From the NCBI GenBank assembly GCA_002345145.1, contig DDVC01000176.1, positions 1 through 21,932 of the forward strand: a stretch of DNA of 21,932 nucleotides, written 5' to 3'. A program made the translations under genes and the position numbers. Below, piece by piece: positions 1 through 7,852 of the stretch. Origin of the DNA: Bacteroidetes bacterium UBA2322. GTDB taxonomy: Bacteria > Bacteroidota > Bacteroidia > Chitinophagales > UBA2359. The notes beneath the pieces are model-generated. The model was not told the DNA's origin. It worked only from the letters and a program-made list of their open reading frames with translations, and made no database searches. Numbering within the stretch: the stretch's first letter is position 1; every line of letters begins with the position of its first letter.

Positions 1-409
1 CGGCGTTAATCAGCGCCATCCGTGTTATCCATGTGCTAATTTTTGCCGGTTTTGCGCTCATACCTTTCTGTACCTTTTTACATCAAACTCGGGTCACACC
101 CCCAGAATGTTAAGACTTTCATAAAGGGGTGTACCCAAATGCCACGTTTTTTTACACCACTGCCCAATACATAACATTCCTAACCCATTCAAGCCAATAA
201 GCACAAAAAAACCCCTGCACGTGTTGTATGCGGGGGTTGTTGGCTTTTTTATAGTAAGAAAAGCGCCCTTAGCCTGTTTTGTGTGCCGCTTTTGTTTTTC
301 CTTCAAATTACTCCCTCTTAAAGCAGCAAGGTGGCACAAAGCTAACAGAGATTACTCCGCAAACCAAGTAAAATTTACAAAACAATGACAATTTGGGCAA
401 ACTTGACTA
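1..409. other. Non-coding left edge (repeat remnant and terminator)
   Basis: No convincing gene lies here. The first 35 bases or so (ATCAGCGCCATCCGTGTTAT and neighbours) resemble the short ATCAGCGTCATCCGTGT-type intergenic repeats that I recall from many Bacteroidota genomes; this is recall, not a search. The middle holds the hairpin terminator annotated separately. A weak leftward reading frame at 94-339 runs straight through that hairpin and has no recognisable domain, so I do not call it. The stretch between the terminator and the serC stop looks like a 3' untranslated region. Confidence 0.5.
205..238 (-). terminator. Intrinsic terminator downstream of serC
   Basis: Bases 210-219 pair with 229-238 in a 10-bp GC-rich stem (one G-U wobble) closed by a 9-base loop. 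Read leftward, the stem runs directly into a tract of seven T (the A-run at 205-211 on the + strand). This is the classic rho-independent arrangement, about 170 bases after the serC stop and on the right strand to end it. A second T-run on the + strand (about 245-250) lies farther from the stem, so rightward termination is possible but weaker. Confidence 0.6.
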
Positions 410-1477
410 TTATGCGTACATTTCTTCAAATTTTTGCATTACCTCTACCAGCGTTTTAACCCCCTCTACGGGCATGGCATTGTATATAGATGCCCTAAAA
501 CCACCTACCAATCGGTGCCCTTTTATACCCACACAGTTGTTTTCTTGTGCAAATTGCAAGAAATTTTTCTCTAAATCGGGCTTATTAATGGTAAAGGTAA
601 CATTCATTTGTGAGCGGTCTTGTGGGCGGGCGGTGGCGGTAAACAAGCTGTTTCGGTCTATTTCATCGTATAACAACGTTGCTTTAAGGCTGTTTTGGTT
701 GCCTATGGCGGTTAAACCCTGCTTTTTAATCCACTGCAAAGTAAGATAACAGCCATATACCGAAAAAACGGGGGGCGTATTAAACATAGACCCCTTTTTA
801 ATGTGGATACGATAATCCAGCATAGTAGGAATAGGGCGGTCTGTTTTACCCAAAATATCGGTATTAACCACCACCAACGTAACGCCGGCCGGACCTAAGT
901 TTTTTTGCGCTCCGGCATAAAAAAGGTCAAATCGGGTGGCATCAATGGGTTTTGAAAAAATATCCGATGACATATCAGCCACCAACGGGCAATCGCATTG
1001 GGGCAATTGGTGGTACTGTGTGCCAAAAATGGTGTTATTGGTAGTAATGTGCAGGTAATCGTACTCGCTACCCACATAAGGCACATCGGGAATATAAGAA
1101 AAATTTCCGTCTTCAGAGGAAGCAATTACTTCGGTTAGCCCAAATAATCGGGCTTCGTGAATGGCATTTTTAGACCACACGCCGGTGTTGATATAAGCTG
1201 CCTTACCGTTTGGGCGCAGTAAGTTGTAGGGCACCTGGCAAAACTGCATACTGGTGCCACCGCCTAAAAACAACACCTCATAATGGGGCGGCAAATTGAG
1301 TAGCTCTTTTACCAATTGGCGCGCCTCTTCAATTACCTCCTCAAAAGCCGCACTCCGGTGCGAAATTTCCAGAACAGACAAACCGGTATCTTTAAAATTG
1401 AGCACCGCCGCCGATGCCTGCTCAAATACCTCCTGCGGCAATATGGCAGGTCCGGCATAAAAGTTGATTTTTTTCAT
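410..1477 (-). CDS. serC: Phosphoserine aminotransferase
   Basis: A 355-residue class V, fold-type I PLP aminotransferase of the usual SerC length. It converts 3-phosphohydroxypyruvate and glutamate to O-phosphoserine and 2-oxoglutarate in cytoplasmic serine synthesis. The N-terminus MKKINFYAGPA is the typical SerC opening. The phosphate-cofactor loop LGGGTSMQF is at residues 71-79 and the stacking Trp is at 101. The PLP Schiff-base lysine is Lys192 in AGAQKNLGP. His40-Arg41 (ISHRS) is the substrate-binding pair. The protein looks complete and the ATG start matches the family. A TAnnTTTG box about 43 bases upstream could drive it, and a hairpin terminator lies downstream. serA, often next to serC in Bacteroidota, is not in the window. 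Identity is firm; a side role in pyridoxine synthesis cannot be judged from sequence. Confidence 0.96.
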   Translation of the reverse strand: MKKINFYAGPAILPQEVFEQASAAVLNFKDTGLSVLEISHRSAAFEEVIEEARQLVKELLNLPPHYEVLFLGGGTSMQFCQVPYNLLRPNGKAAYINTGVWSKNAIHEARLFGLTEVIASSEDGNFSYIPDVPYVGSEYDYLHITTNNTIFGTQYHQLPQCDCPLVADMSSDIFSKPIDATRFDLFYAGAQKNLGPAGVTLVVVNTDILGKTDRPIPTMLDYRIHIKKGSMFNTPPVFSVYGCYLTLQWIKKQGLTAIGNQNSLKATLLYDEIDRNSLFTATARPQDRSQMNVTFTINKPDLEKNFLQFAQENNCVGIKGHRLVGGFRASIYNAMPVEGVKTLVEVMQKFEEMYA

Positions 1478-1520
1478 TAGCTTTGTAACCTTAAATCCTG
1501 TACAATTGTTTTTTGGGTTG

Positions 1521-1528
1521 CAAAAGTA
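1521..1528 (-). promoter_or_regulatory. -7 box of serC promoter (TACTTTTG)
   Basis: On the minus strand this reads TACTTTTG followed by C, an exact match to the Bacteroidota primary-sigma -7 consensus TAnnTTTG, about 43 bases before the serC ATG. I find no TTTG at 19-21 bases upstream of it, so the -33 half is missing or degenerate. The box lies in the 108-base divergent spacer between serC and the transglutaminase-like gene. Confidence 0.45.
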
Positions 1529-1585
1529 CGCCTTAACCCGATTTTTTGTACTTATTTACCATTTGTTAACCCATTTATACCGTTT

Positions 1586-2260
1586 ATGACTGAGGTTTTT
1601 GCCCCCTACTTAGCTGCCACCCCCTTTATCAACAGCCATCATCCTGCGGTAATAGCTTTTGCCCAAAAAACAACCCAACACTGCCATACCGATACCGAAA
1701 AAGCCGTTGCCATTTATTATGCCGTTAGAGACGGTATTTTATACGACCCTTACCATATAGACCTTAACCCCGATGCCATAAGCGCTTCGCTCACCTTAGC
1801 GCGCGGGCGGGGGTATTGTATAGAAAAAGCCCTGCTCATGGCAGCAGCAGCCCGTGCAGTAGGCATACCCAATAAACTCGGCTTTGCCAATGTGCGCAAT
1901 CACCTTGCCACCGAAAAATTTATACGCGCCCTGCGCACCAATGTTTTTGTGTTTCATGGTTATGTATCGCTGTACCTAAACGGAACATGGGTAAAAGCCA
2001 CCCCCGCTTTTAACCAATCGCTCTGCCAAAAATTTGGCGTACAGCCCCTGCCCTTTAACGGCATAACCGATGCTGTTTTTCAGGAGTTTGACCACCATGG
2101 TAAACAATACATGGAATACCTGCACTACCACGGCGAGTTTGCCGATTTTCCTTTTGAGCAATTTGTAACCGAGCTGCAAACCTACTACCCGCATTTTTTT
2201 GAAAACAATACACCCAAAAACAACCACGACCTGATTGATATGCAAGCGGAAGTTTGGTAA
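1586..2260 (+). CDS. Transglutaminase-like domain protein
   Basis: A 224-residue cytosolic-looking protein with no signal peptide or membrane segment. It has the core of the bacterial transglutaminase-like (cysteine protease-fold) superfamily. The nucleophile region is GRGYCIEKALLMAA, with Cys78 at the start of a helix, and the His motif is FHGYVSLYLNGTWVKATPAF, with His124. The third catalytic residue, normally Asp in a DPT-type motif after the WV strand, is not Asp here: Thr139-Pro140 occupies that place. Substrate and reaction are unknown; members include peptidases, amidases and inactive forms. The gene is divergent from serC with a 108-base spacer and is followed by a 290-base gap. No exact TAnnTTTG box precedes it. 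Family assignment is good; function is open. Confidence 0.75.
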   Translation: MTEVFAPYLAATPFINSHHPAVIAFAQKTTQHCHTDTEKAVAIYYAVRDGILYDPYHIDLNPDAISASLTLARGRGYCIEKALLMAAAARAVGIPNKLGFANVRNHLATEKFIRALRTNVFVFHGYVSLYLNGTWVKATPAFNQSLCQKFGVQPLPFNGITDAVFQEFDHHGKQYMEYLHYHGEFADFPFEQFVTELQTYYPHFFENNTPKNNHDLIDMQAEVW

Positions 2261-2340
2261 AACTGCTCACAAGTAGCCGAAAAAGGTACAAACGGTTTTT
2301 ATTTATAGTGTCGGGCAAGCCAAATTGGTTGCCGCCGGTT

Positions 2341-2377
2341 GCAGGGGCATATATACCCCATCCGGTATATAACCTGC
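2341..2377. promoter_or_regulatory. Dyad next to the M16 gene promoter (possible operator)
   Basis: ATATACC (2351-2357) and GGTATAT (2364-2370) form a perfect inverted repeat around a 6-base spacer, extended by one more A-T pair. Flanking GCAGG (2341-2345) and CCTGC (2373-2377) add five pairs after a small asymmetric bulge. The dyad ends two bases before the -33 element at 2380. No T-tract follows, so an operator or mRNA/DNA hairpin is more likely than a terminator for the gene to the left. No regulator binding is demonstrated. Confidence 0.35.
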
Positions 2378-2379
2378 CA

Positions 2380-2411
2380 TTTGCAAAAGCCGCCAAAATC
2401 GGCTACCTTTG
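2380..2411 (+). promoter_or_regulatory. Bacteroidota-type promoter (TTTG, 20 bp, TACCTTTG)
   Basis: TTTG at 2380-2383 and TACCTTTG at 2404-2411 are separated by exactly 20 bases, matching both halves and the 19-21 base spacing of the Bacteroidota housekeeping promoter (TTTG / TAnnTTTG). It is the best promoter in the window. Transcription would start near 2418, leaving a leader of about 130 bases before the M16 gene at 2551. Confidence 0.65.
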
Positions 2412-2550
2412 TGCTTTGGTAAACAGGCGGGCAACCCACTATCGGGCAGTAGCGTTTTTTACCCCTTTTGCACTTTAACCCGCCAAAATACCTGATTGCT
2501 GTTTTGGATTTGCCCTACAACAGCCCACTATTGCAAAAAATCAACTCTTT

Positions 2551-3834
2551 ATGACCACCTTAGACCGAAGCCTTGCCCCCTCACTTCAGCCCGTTACCCA
2601 ATTGCATTTACAACCGCCGCAAGCAGTAAAGTTAAACAATGGCTTACAAACCTACCTATTTAATACAGAAACCCAAGACATAATACTTATTAAACTAATT
2701 TTTAACGCAGGCAAGTGGCAAGAGCCCCAGCCCTTAGTGGCAAAATTTACCAACTCGCTTATAGAAGAAGGCACCGCCCATTTTACCTCGCGTCAGTTGG
2801 CAGAAAAAATAGAATTTTACGGCGCTAACCTCATTACCCGCACCGGCGCTAACCATGCAGAAGTAAACCTATCGTGCCTTACTCGGCATTTGCCCCACCT
2901 GCTGCCCATTTTGCAGGAATTGGTTACACAAGCTACTTTTCCGGAGCAGGAACTCCAAACCGAAAAACAAAAAGCCCGGCAAAGATTAGCTGTTGCACAA
3001 CAAAAAAACGATTACCTTGCCGAACAAAGGTTTAAAGCACTCCTCTATGGCAGCAGCCACCCTTACGGCTACCCAACTACGCCCGATGCCATTAATGCTA
3101 TACAAACTTCCATGCTGCACGCTTTTTACCATACCCACTATACGCCGGCAAACTGCACCGCCTATATTGGAGGTAAATTTACTAACCAACACCTACAACT
3201 CATTAACCGGTACCTTGGCGCTACCACTTGGAATAGCCCACCTCCGCCGCAGCATACCATAGCCCCTGCCCCACCCTACCAACCGGCAAAAGAATACATC
3301 AGCAAACCCGGCTCTTTGCAGGCTGCCCTCTTTATAGGTAAACCCATGTTTAGCAAAAACCACCCGCATTATATGCCCCTGTTGTTTGTAAACACCCTTT
3401 TGGGCGGGTTTTTCGGGTCAAGGCTCATGCGCAATATACGCGAAGACAAAGGTTATACCTATGGCATTTACTCAGCGTTGGTATCCATGCTCCAGAGTGG
3501 TTATTTTTATATAGCTGCCGAGGTAGGTCAAAACGTATGGCAGGCGGCAGTAGAAGAAATTTACAAAGAAATTCACCGCCTCCAAACTCAACCCGTAGCG
3601 CCCAATGAGCTGCTCACCGCAAAAAACTATACACTGGGCAAATTGCTGGGGCAAATAGACGGCACCATTAACACCCTTGCCACAGTACAAGGTTTATACA
3701 TGTACGGCTTAACCGAAACCCACTACACCCAATTAGTGCAAATGGTACAAAATATGACCTCCGAAGAGGTAAACCACTATGCCCAACTTTACCTTAACCC
3801 CAATAGCCTAACCCAAGTGGTAGCCGGCGCATAA
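2551..3834 (+). CDS. M16 family peptidase-like protein lacking the zinc motif
   Basis: A 427-residue protein with the two-lobed M16B (insulinase/processing-peptidase) fold. The N-terminal lobe covers about residues 25-210 and the C-terminal lobe about 240-425. In active members the N-lobe has HxxEH just before a GT motif. Here the aligned positions read K65-F-T-N68-S69 before EEGT, so both zinc His residues and the catalytic Glu are absent. The C-lobe keeps the LGGFFGSRLMRNIREDKGYTYG stretch (split here as LGGFFGSRLM and NIREDKGYTYG), including the Arg/Tyr pair that in heterodimeric M16B enzymes binds substrate for the catalytic partner. It is therefore best read as the non-catalytic subunit of a two-protein M16 peptidase. 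No active M16 partner lies next to it. No signal peptide is obvious. A consensus promoter and dyad precede it. Confidence 0.85.
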   Translation: MTTLDRSLAPSLQPVTQLHLQPPQAVKLNNGLQTYLFNTETQDIILIKLIFNAGKWQEPQPLVAKFTNSLIEEGTAHFTSRQLAEKIEFYGANLITRTGANHAEVNLSCLTRHLPHLLPILQELVTQATFPEQELQTEKQKARQRLAVAQQKNDYLAEQRFKALLYGSSHPYGYPTTPDAINAIQTSMLHAFYHTHYTPANCTAYIGGKFTNQHLQLINRYLGATTWNSPPPPQHTIAPAPPYQPAKEYISKPGSLQAALFIGKPMFSKNHPHYMPLLFVNTLLGGFFGSRLMRNIREDKGYTYGIYSALVSMLQSGYFYIAAEVGQNVWQAAVEEIYKEIHRLQTQPVAPNELLTAKNYTLGKLLGQIDGTINTLATVQGLYMYGLTETHYTQLVQMVQNMTSEEVNHYAQLYLNPNSLTQVVAGA

Positions 3835-3981
3835 ACCTAAAAATATAATTGGGTGCAACACTTTTACCCCATATTGCGTCTTGCATTTGCCATTTGGTAA
3901 ACCAAAAAGCGCGCATCATGCGTTATTAAACCCGATACCTATAAAACTCCTTTACCCACAGCAATACATAAAAAAATACCC

Positions 3982-5811
3982 ATGTTTTCTATCAAATTAA
4001 TTGCACATAACACCTCCTTTTTTCTGCTTTTTGCCCTCCTCCTGTTTGGCGGAGCAAGTTTACTGCCATATACCGCCACCCTGCAAGCCCAACCCGCCGC
4101 ACCCAATTTGCAATGCGTAAACATACTGCTCAGTGGTAATGTGCAGCTCAACTGGGCACCCGGAACCGGCGGCACCAACTGCGGCGCTACCTTTACCGCC
4201 TACAATATATATGTTGCCAATAACCCGGCAGGACCTTTTACCCTGCTTACCACCATTCCCGATGCACTCCAAACCACCTTTGTTGATGCAACCTCCAACC
4301 CCACCACCACCCTGTATTACTATATGGAAACCCAGTGTGGCGGCGCGGTTTCTGCCCCCTCCCAAACCTTAGACACACAACCACCCGTAGCGCCCGTTAT
4401 AACCACCGCCAGCGTTTTAAACAACAACACTGTACAACTCAACTGGCTGCCCAGCTCCTCGCCCGAAACCGCCGGTTACATTATTTACCGCGCCGACATA
4501 AACGGCAATTACATACCCATAGATACCCTGTTAAACCCCGCTGCTACTTTTTACCAAGATGCCGCCGCACAACCAGGCACACAACCCGAAGCCTACAAAA
4601 TAGCCTCCTTTGACGGCTGTACCAATGTAACCCCGGGTCCAGATAACGGTATTCCACACCAAACCGTTCACCTCACCGCAGGCACTACCGATTGCCTGAG
4701 CGAAATTACCCTCAATTGGACTAAATACCGCGGCTGGGGCACAGGCATATCGGGCTACTCCCTCATTTTAACCGATGCCAACAATGTAGCCATTTCTACC
4801 ATTGCCGATTTAGATACCGCTACCACTTCCTTTACCTATCCTATTCCCGATGGCGAAACCAACGCCTGCTTCCGCATTGTTGCCCGAAGAGATAATAATA
4901 TCGATATTTCCAATTCCAATTTTGTGTGCGCCTCCATTTTTATTCCCGAAGCACCCGATTTTATCTGCCTCACCAATATTACCGTAGGACAGAACGACTC
5001 CATTTTTCTCACCTGGAACATAGATACCTCCGTGCCGCTTAATGGCATACGCATACGCCGCAGCCAAACCGACAGTACTGCCCTTACCAATTATGCCGAT
5101 TATACCCTGCCAAGCCCCATTTCCGCTACCATGAACTTTACCGATACCAATACCGAAACCCGCCGATTTGCCTATACCTACCAAATTCAGCACTTTAACG
5201 TTTGTAACCAAAATACCTACTCCGGCATTGCACAAACCATTCGCCTGCGCGCACGCGACCAGTTTAACCTTACCAATGGCTTAGATTGGACTCCCTTTTA
5301 CCTCACCAATGCCACCTTGCTTAACTATAACATTTACCGAAGCATTATTAATGATAACAATTATGCGCTCCTTGCCACCCTGCCACCCAATGTGCTGGAA
5401 TATGAAGACCCCTTAGGCCAAGATACCGGCGTGCCCGGCTACTGCTACCGCATAGAAGCCATTTATCAAATAGCCTGCCCCGACGGGTTTAACGATATGC
5501 TGAGCAGTTTTTCTAATACCGTTTGCATTAACCAAGCCCCGCGCATTTTTGTGCCAAATGCCTTTGCCCCCAACGGAATAAACAACATATTTAAACCAAT
5601 CATACTATACCCTAATGCCGATGGCTACCTTATGCAGGTAATGAACCGCTGGGGCGAAGTGCTCTTTACCACCACTAACCCCGATGACGGCTGGGACGGT
5701 AATTTTAAAGGACAACTTGCCCCACAAGGCGTGTATGCCTACTACATTACCATGAAAACCCCCATAGGCATTACCCTTGAACGAAAAGGAACCGTAATGC
5801 TGGTGAGGTAA
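3982..5811 (+). CDS. Secreted fibronectin type III protein with T9SS type B (CHU_C) C-terminal domain
   Basis: A 609-residue exported protein. Residues 1-36 form a long signal peptide (hydrophobic FFLLFALLLFGG core, cleavage likely after LQAQ). Four or five fibronectin-III-like beta-sandwich modules follow, recognisable by VQLNW/ITLNW/IFLTW strands and YNIY/YIIYR strands: about 38-125, 135-215, 225-310, 325-420 and 425-515. Residues 521-609, starting RIFVPNAFAPNG and including MNRWGEVLF, GWDG and the closing KGTVMLVR, are the gliding-motility-associated CHU_C domain that routes proteins through T9SS (type B sorting). No catalytic domain is visible, so an adhesin or structural surface protein is the likeliest role. 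Low-complexity Thr/Asn/Pro content is high. It stands alone, 147 bases after the M16 gene, with no exact promoter box. Confidence 0.9.
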   Translation: MFSIKLIAHNTSFFLLFALLLFGGASLLPYTATLQAQPAAPNLQCVNILLSGNVQLNWAPGTGGTNCGATFTAYNIYVANNPAGPFTLLTTIPDALQTTFVDATSNPTTTLYYYMETQCGGAVSAPSQTLDTQPPVAPVITTASVLNNNTVQLNWLPSSSPETAGYIIYRADINGNYIPIDTLLNPAATFYQDAAAQPGTQPEAYKIASFDGCTNVTPGPDNGIPHQTVHLTAGTTDCLSEITLNWTKYRGWGTGISGYSLILTDANNVAISTIADLDTATTSFTYPIPDGETNACFRIVARRDNNIDISNSNFVCASIFIPEAPDFICLTNITVGQNDSIFLTWNIDTSVPLNGIRIRRSQTDSTALTNYADYTLPSPISATMNFTDTNTETRRFAYTYQIQHFNVCNQNTYSGIAQTIRLRARDQFNLTNGLDWTPFYLTNATLLNYNIYRSIINDNNYALLATLPPNVLEYEDPLGQDTGVPGYCYRIEAIYQIACPDGFNDMLSSFSNTVCINQAPRIFVPNAFAPNGINNIFKPIILYPNADGYLMQVMNRWGEVLFTTTNPDDGWDGNFKGQLAPQGVYAYYITMKTPIGITLERKGTVMLVR

Positions 5812-5966
5812 CAAGAGGCACAATTGCGGTGAAAAAGAATTTCACCTATCCATCTCTGCAAAAATTGGCGGTTAATATGCGTGTTCAACTACTTTTTAGT
5901 AGAACAGCAATATGTTGTTGACAAGTAACTACTTTGGTACAGCTCACCCTGCAAGTTCATGACGTA

Positions 5967-6107
5967 TTTGCAGGCTAATTGGTTAGATTTCACGCAATAC
6001 TTTATTTCACGCAAAGACGCAAAGGCGCAAAGAAAAAAGAGAGGGTATTTGTATATACTTGGCTACCGGCTAATTCAAATTGATGGCGTGTTTGCAGGCT
6101 AATTGGT
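5967..6107. repeat. 17-bp direct repeat pair
   Basis: TTTGCAGGCTAATTGGT occurs at 5967-5983 and again, exactly, at 6091-6107 (124 bases apart). Similarity continues imperfectly on both sides (GACGTA versus GGCGTG before, A-rich/ATTT after). Each copy is followed by an array of CAAAG-containing heptads, as if one unit had been duplicated and diverged. Confidence 0.7.
6009..6032. repeat. Three tandem CGCAAAG units, 8-base period
   Basis: CGCAAAG is repeated at 6010, 6018 and 6026 with one spacer base between copies. A degenerate CACGCAA copy occurs at 5991. This ACGCAAAGGCGCAAAG type of intergenic sequence is, from memory, found scattered in many bacterial genomes. Confidence 0.65.
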
Positions 6108-6110
6108 AAC

Positions 6111-6178
6111 ATTTTACACAAAGAACACAAAGTCTTTGTGACCTTTGTGCTAACCTTTGTGTTCTTTGTGGTTAAAAT
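6111..6178. repeat. 16-bp perfect inverted repeat built from CACAAAG units
   Basis: CACAAAGAACACAAAG (6117-6132) is the exact reverse complement of CTTTGTGTTCTTTGTG (6155-6170), with a 22-base centre holding two more CTTTGTG copies (6134, 6143). ATTTTA (6111-6116) and TAAAAT (6173-6178) extend the dyad after a 2-base bulge. CTTTGTG therefore recurs at 6134, 6143, 6155 and 6164. The structure could fold as a long hairpin in RNA or single-stranded DNA. A T-tract does not follow, so it is not a standard terminator. Confidence 0.75.
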
Positions 6179-6379
6179 AAAGAGTTTAGTTAAGACCAAG
6201 TCAAATGGTACGTACTTACATTGACAAAGCGCTAAACTACCCCAAAATATACAAACAAACTTTTACTTATTAACCAATTGCCCTGCCCCAAGTCAAATAT
6301 ACGGTTTGCAAGGGTAAGCCATAACACTGTAAATCCAAACAAACATTACCTTTACACCCAAAACAATAAAATACAACCA

Positions 6380-7852
6380 ATGAAACATCGCACCTTCCTT
6401 TATGCCTTTATTTTATTAGTAAGTGTAACTTACCTTGCCTCGTGCGGCTCAAAAACTGCCAAAGAAACACAGCAAACCACCCAACCGGCAACAGAAAATA
6501 AAGAGAAACCCAATGTACAGTTAGACGCTGATGCCCAAATAGATGTCGAAACCGGTAAATGGGGACCCGATAGCCTGGAAACAGTGAAAAACTACTCCCT
6601 TTACAGAGAGTATTTCAAACACAATTTATATCCCGATGCTTTGCCCTTCTGGAAATACGTTTACAACAATGCACCGGCTGCCCGAAAAACTACCTATCTA
6701 AACGGCGTTAAAATGTATGAAACCTTTGCCCAGCAAGCCACCGACTCGCTCAAAAAACAGGCATACATTGATACCATGCTCATGATTTTTGACCGCCGCA
6801 CACAGTACTTTGGCGAGGAAGGCGAAGTAGCTACCTGGAAAGCTGTTAAACTAAAAGAGCTTCGCCCCTGGGATACAAAAACTTATATGGAGTTGGTGTA
6901 TCAGGCAGTAGGTATTCAACAGGAAGAAACGGCGTATTACCTGCTTATACCTTATTTTAACGACTGGCTTACCAAGTACAACCAAAAAAAGGTATCAAGA
7001 GAGCAAACGCTGGAACAGTACAATAAAATTGCCGATATAATAGACTATAACCTTGCCAATAATGCCGAAGAAGCCGATTTATACCGACAAGTGCAGGAAC
7101 TAATCAGCGGTATAGCTGAAAAATTACAATCCACCACCACCACCACTACCACCGTTGCCGCCACTGCTTCTTGTGCCGAAATAAAAAGCGCTTACGAAGC
7201 CCAATACAGAGCTAACCCCAATGACCTGGCAGTGGTAAACAACTTTTACGCCCGATTGAGCAGAGCTAACTGCAAATCAGACGCACTTTACAACGAGGTA
7301 ATGATAAAGCTCTATCAATTAGAGCCCAATGCCCAGCGCGCTAAAGTAATAGCCCAAATGTATGCCGATAAAGGCGACAACAACAACGCTCAAAAATACG
7401 TTATGGACGCTATTAAATTAGAGCCCAACGCCGCTAAACAAGCCTCGCTCTACATGTTAATGGCAAGCCTTGAACGCCGCAAAGGCGATGGCTTAACCGC
7501 CAACACCGCCTCACAAGCCCGAAAATACGCCAAAAAAGCTGCCGAACTGCGCCCCGGCTGGGGTAAACCCTACATGTTTATAGGCGATTTGTATGCTTCA
7601 AGCGGTAAACTCTGCGGACCCGGCACCGGCTGGGATAGCCAAATTGTAACATGGGTAGCTACCGATATGTGGGATAAAGCCCGAGATGTGGACCCCGATT
7701 TTACCGCCGAAGCTACACAAGCCATTAACCGCTACCGACAATACTACCCTAAAACCAGCGAAGGATTTATGCGCGGATATAAAAACGGCGACTCTTTTAG
7801 CGTAGGCTGCTGGATTGGAGCAAGCACTACCGTAAGACTCATAAACGAGTAA
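6380..7852 (+). CDS. TPR-repeat outer-membrane-associated lipoprotein
   Basis: A 490-residue protein from the ATG at 6380. I prefer this start to the in-frame ATG at 6278 because it places a clean lipoprotein signal at the N-terminus: MKHRTFLYAF, hydrophobic ILLVSVTY, then lipobox LASC with Cys22. A Lys/Glu/Thr/Gln-rich linker follows. Helical repeats of TPR type fill about 70-260 and 300-450 (for example QLEPNAQRAKVIAQMYADKG and the LEPNAAKQASLYMLMASL stretch). A Thr-rich break (seven Thr in a row, around residue 252) divides the two halves. The C-terminus ends in a GCWIGASTTVR motif that I recall from a widespread Bacteroidota TPR family of unknown function. It probably scaffolds envelope complexes. 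It is a monocistronic-looking gene after the repeat region. Confidence 0.8.
   Translation: MKHRTFLYAFILLVSVTYLASCGSKTAKETQQTTQPATENKEKPNVQLDADAQIDVETGKWGPDSLETVKNYSLYREYFKHNLYPDALPFWKYVYNNAPAARKTTYLNGVKMYETFAQQATDSLKKQAYIDTMLMIFDRRTQYFGEEGEVATWKAVKLKELRPWDTKTYMELVYQAVGIQQEETAYYLLIPYFNDWLTKYNQKKVSREQTLEQYNKIADIIDYNLANNAEEADLYRQVQELISGIAEKLQSTTTTTTTVAATASCAEIKSAYEAQYRANPNDLAVVNNFYARLSRANCKSDALYNEVMIKLYQLEPNAQRAKVIAQMYADKGDNNNAQKYVMDAIKLEPNAAKQASLYMLMASLERRKGDGLTANTASQARKYAKKAAELRPGWGKPYMFIGDLYASSGKLCGPGTGWDSQIVTWVATDMWDKARDVDPDFTAEATQAINRYRQYYPKTSEGFMRGYKNGDSFSVGCWIGASTTVRLINE
7131..7153 (+). repeat. In-frame ACC trinucleotide tract
   Basis: Seven Thr codons in a row (five ACC, one ACT in the interior, then ACC) sit between the two TPR halves of the lipoprotein gene. 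Because the unit is three bases, slippage would change linker length without shifting the frame. Confidence 0.6.

Larger units (their letters stand above)
5812..6379. other. Intergenic region rich in short repeats and hairpins
   Basis: No gene is supported in these 568 bases. In order they hold: a 7-bp hairpin just after the stop (GGTGAAA 5828-5834 with TTTCACC 5840-5846, no T-tract); a 5-bp hairpin with TTTT loop (5889-5902); two AACTACTTT copies (5887, 5927); a 17-bp direct repeat; CGCAAAG and CACAAAG arrays with a 16-bp inverted repeat; and about 110 bases leading to the TPR lipoprotein. A leftward frame at 6002-6199 translates into TTKNTKVSTKVTK-like text, which is the translation of the repeat and not a protein. 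A 7/8 match to the -7 box (TACCTTTA, 6347-6354) sits 26 bases before the next gene. Confidence 0.6.

Noticed and set aside
94..339. Leftward 81-codon frame at the left edge
   Set aside because: It runs through the strong hairpin terminator at 205-238, has no domain and no promoter.
2254..2478. Rightward 74-codon frame between the transglutaminase-like and M16 genes
   Set aside because: It overlaps the dyad and the consensus promoter, and its translation has no recognisable features.
4060..5235. Glycine-rich or proline-rich frames within the CHU_C protein gene
   Set aside because: They are low-complexity products of reading ACC/GCC-rich codons in other frames.
5828..5846. Hairpin after the CHU_C gene as a terminator
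   Set aside because: The 7-bp stem is AT-rich with no T-tract after it, so I describe it only as a hairpin.
6117..6170. CRISPR-like spaced repeats
   Set aside because: The units are 7 bases with 2-5 base spacers and form an inverted repeat. There are no 25-35 base repeats with unique spacers and no cas gene.
6002..6199. Leftward 65-codon frame reading TTKNTKVSTKVTK and APLRLCVK
   Set aside because: It is the translation of the CAAAG repeat arrays; such text recurs wherever the repeat occurs and is not a protein.
6278..6379. N-terminal extension of the TPR lipoprotein
   Set aside because: It would bury the LASC lipobox about 55 residues in. The ATG at 6380 gives a normal lipoprotein signal.
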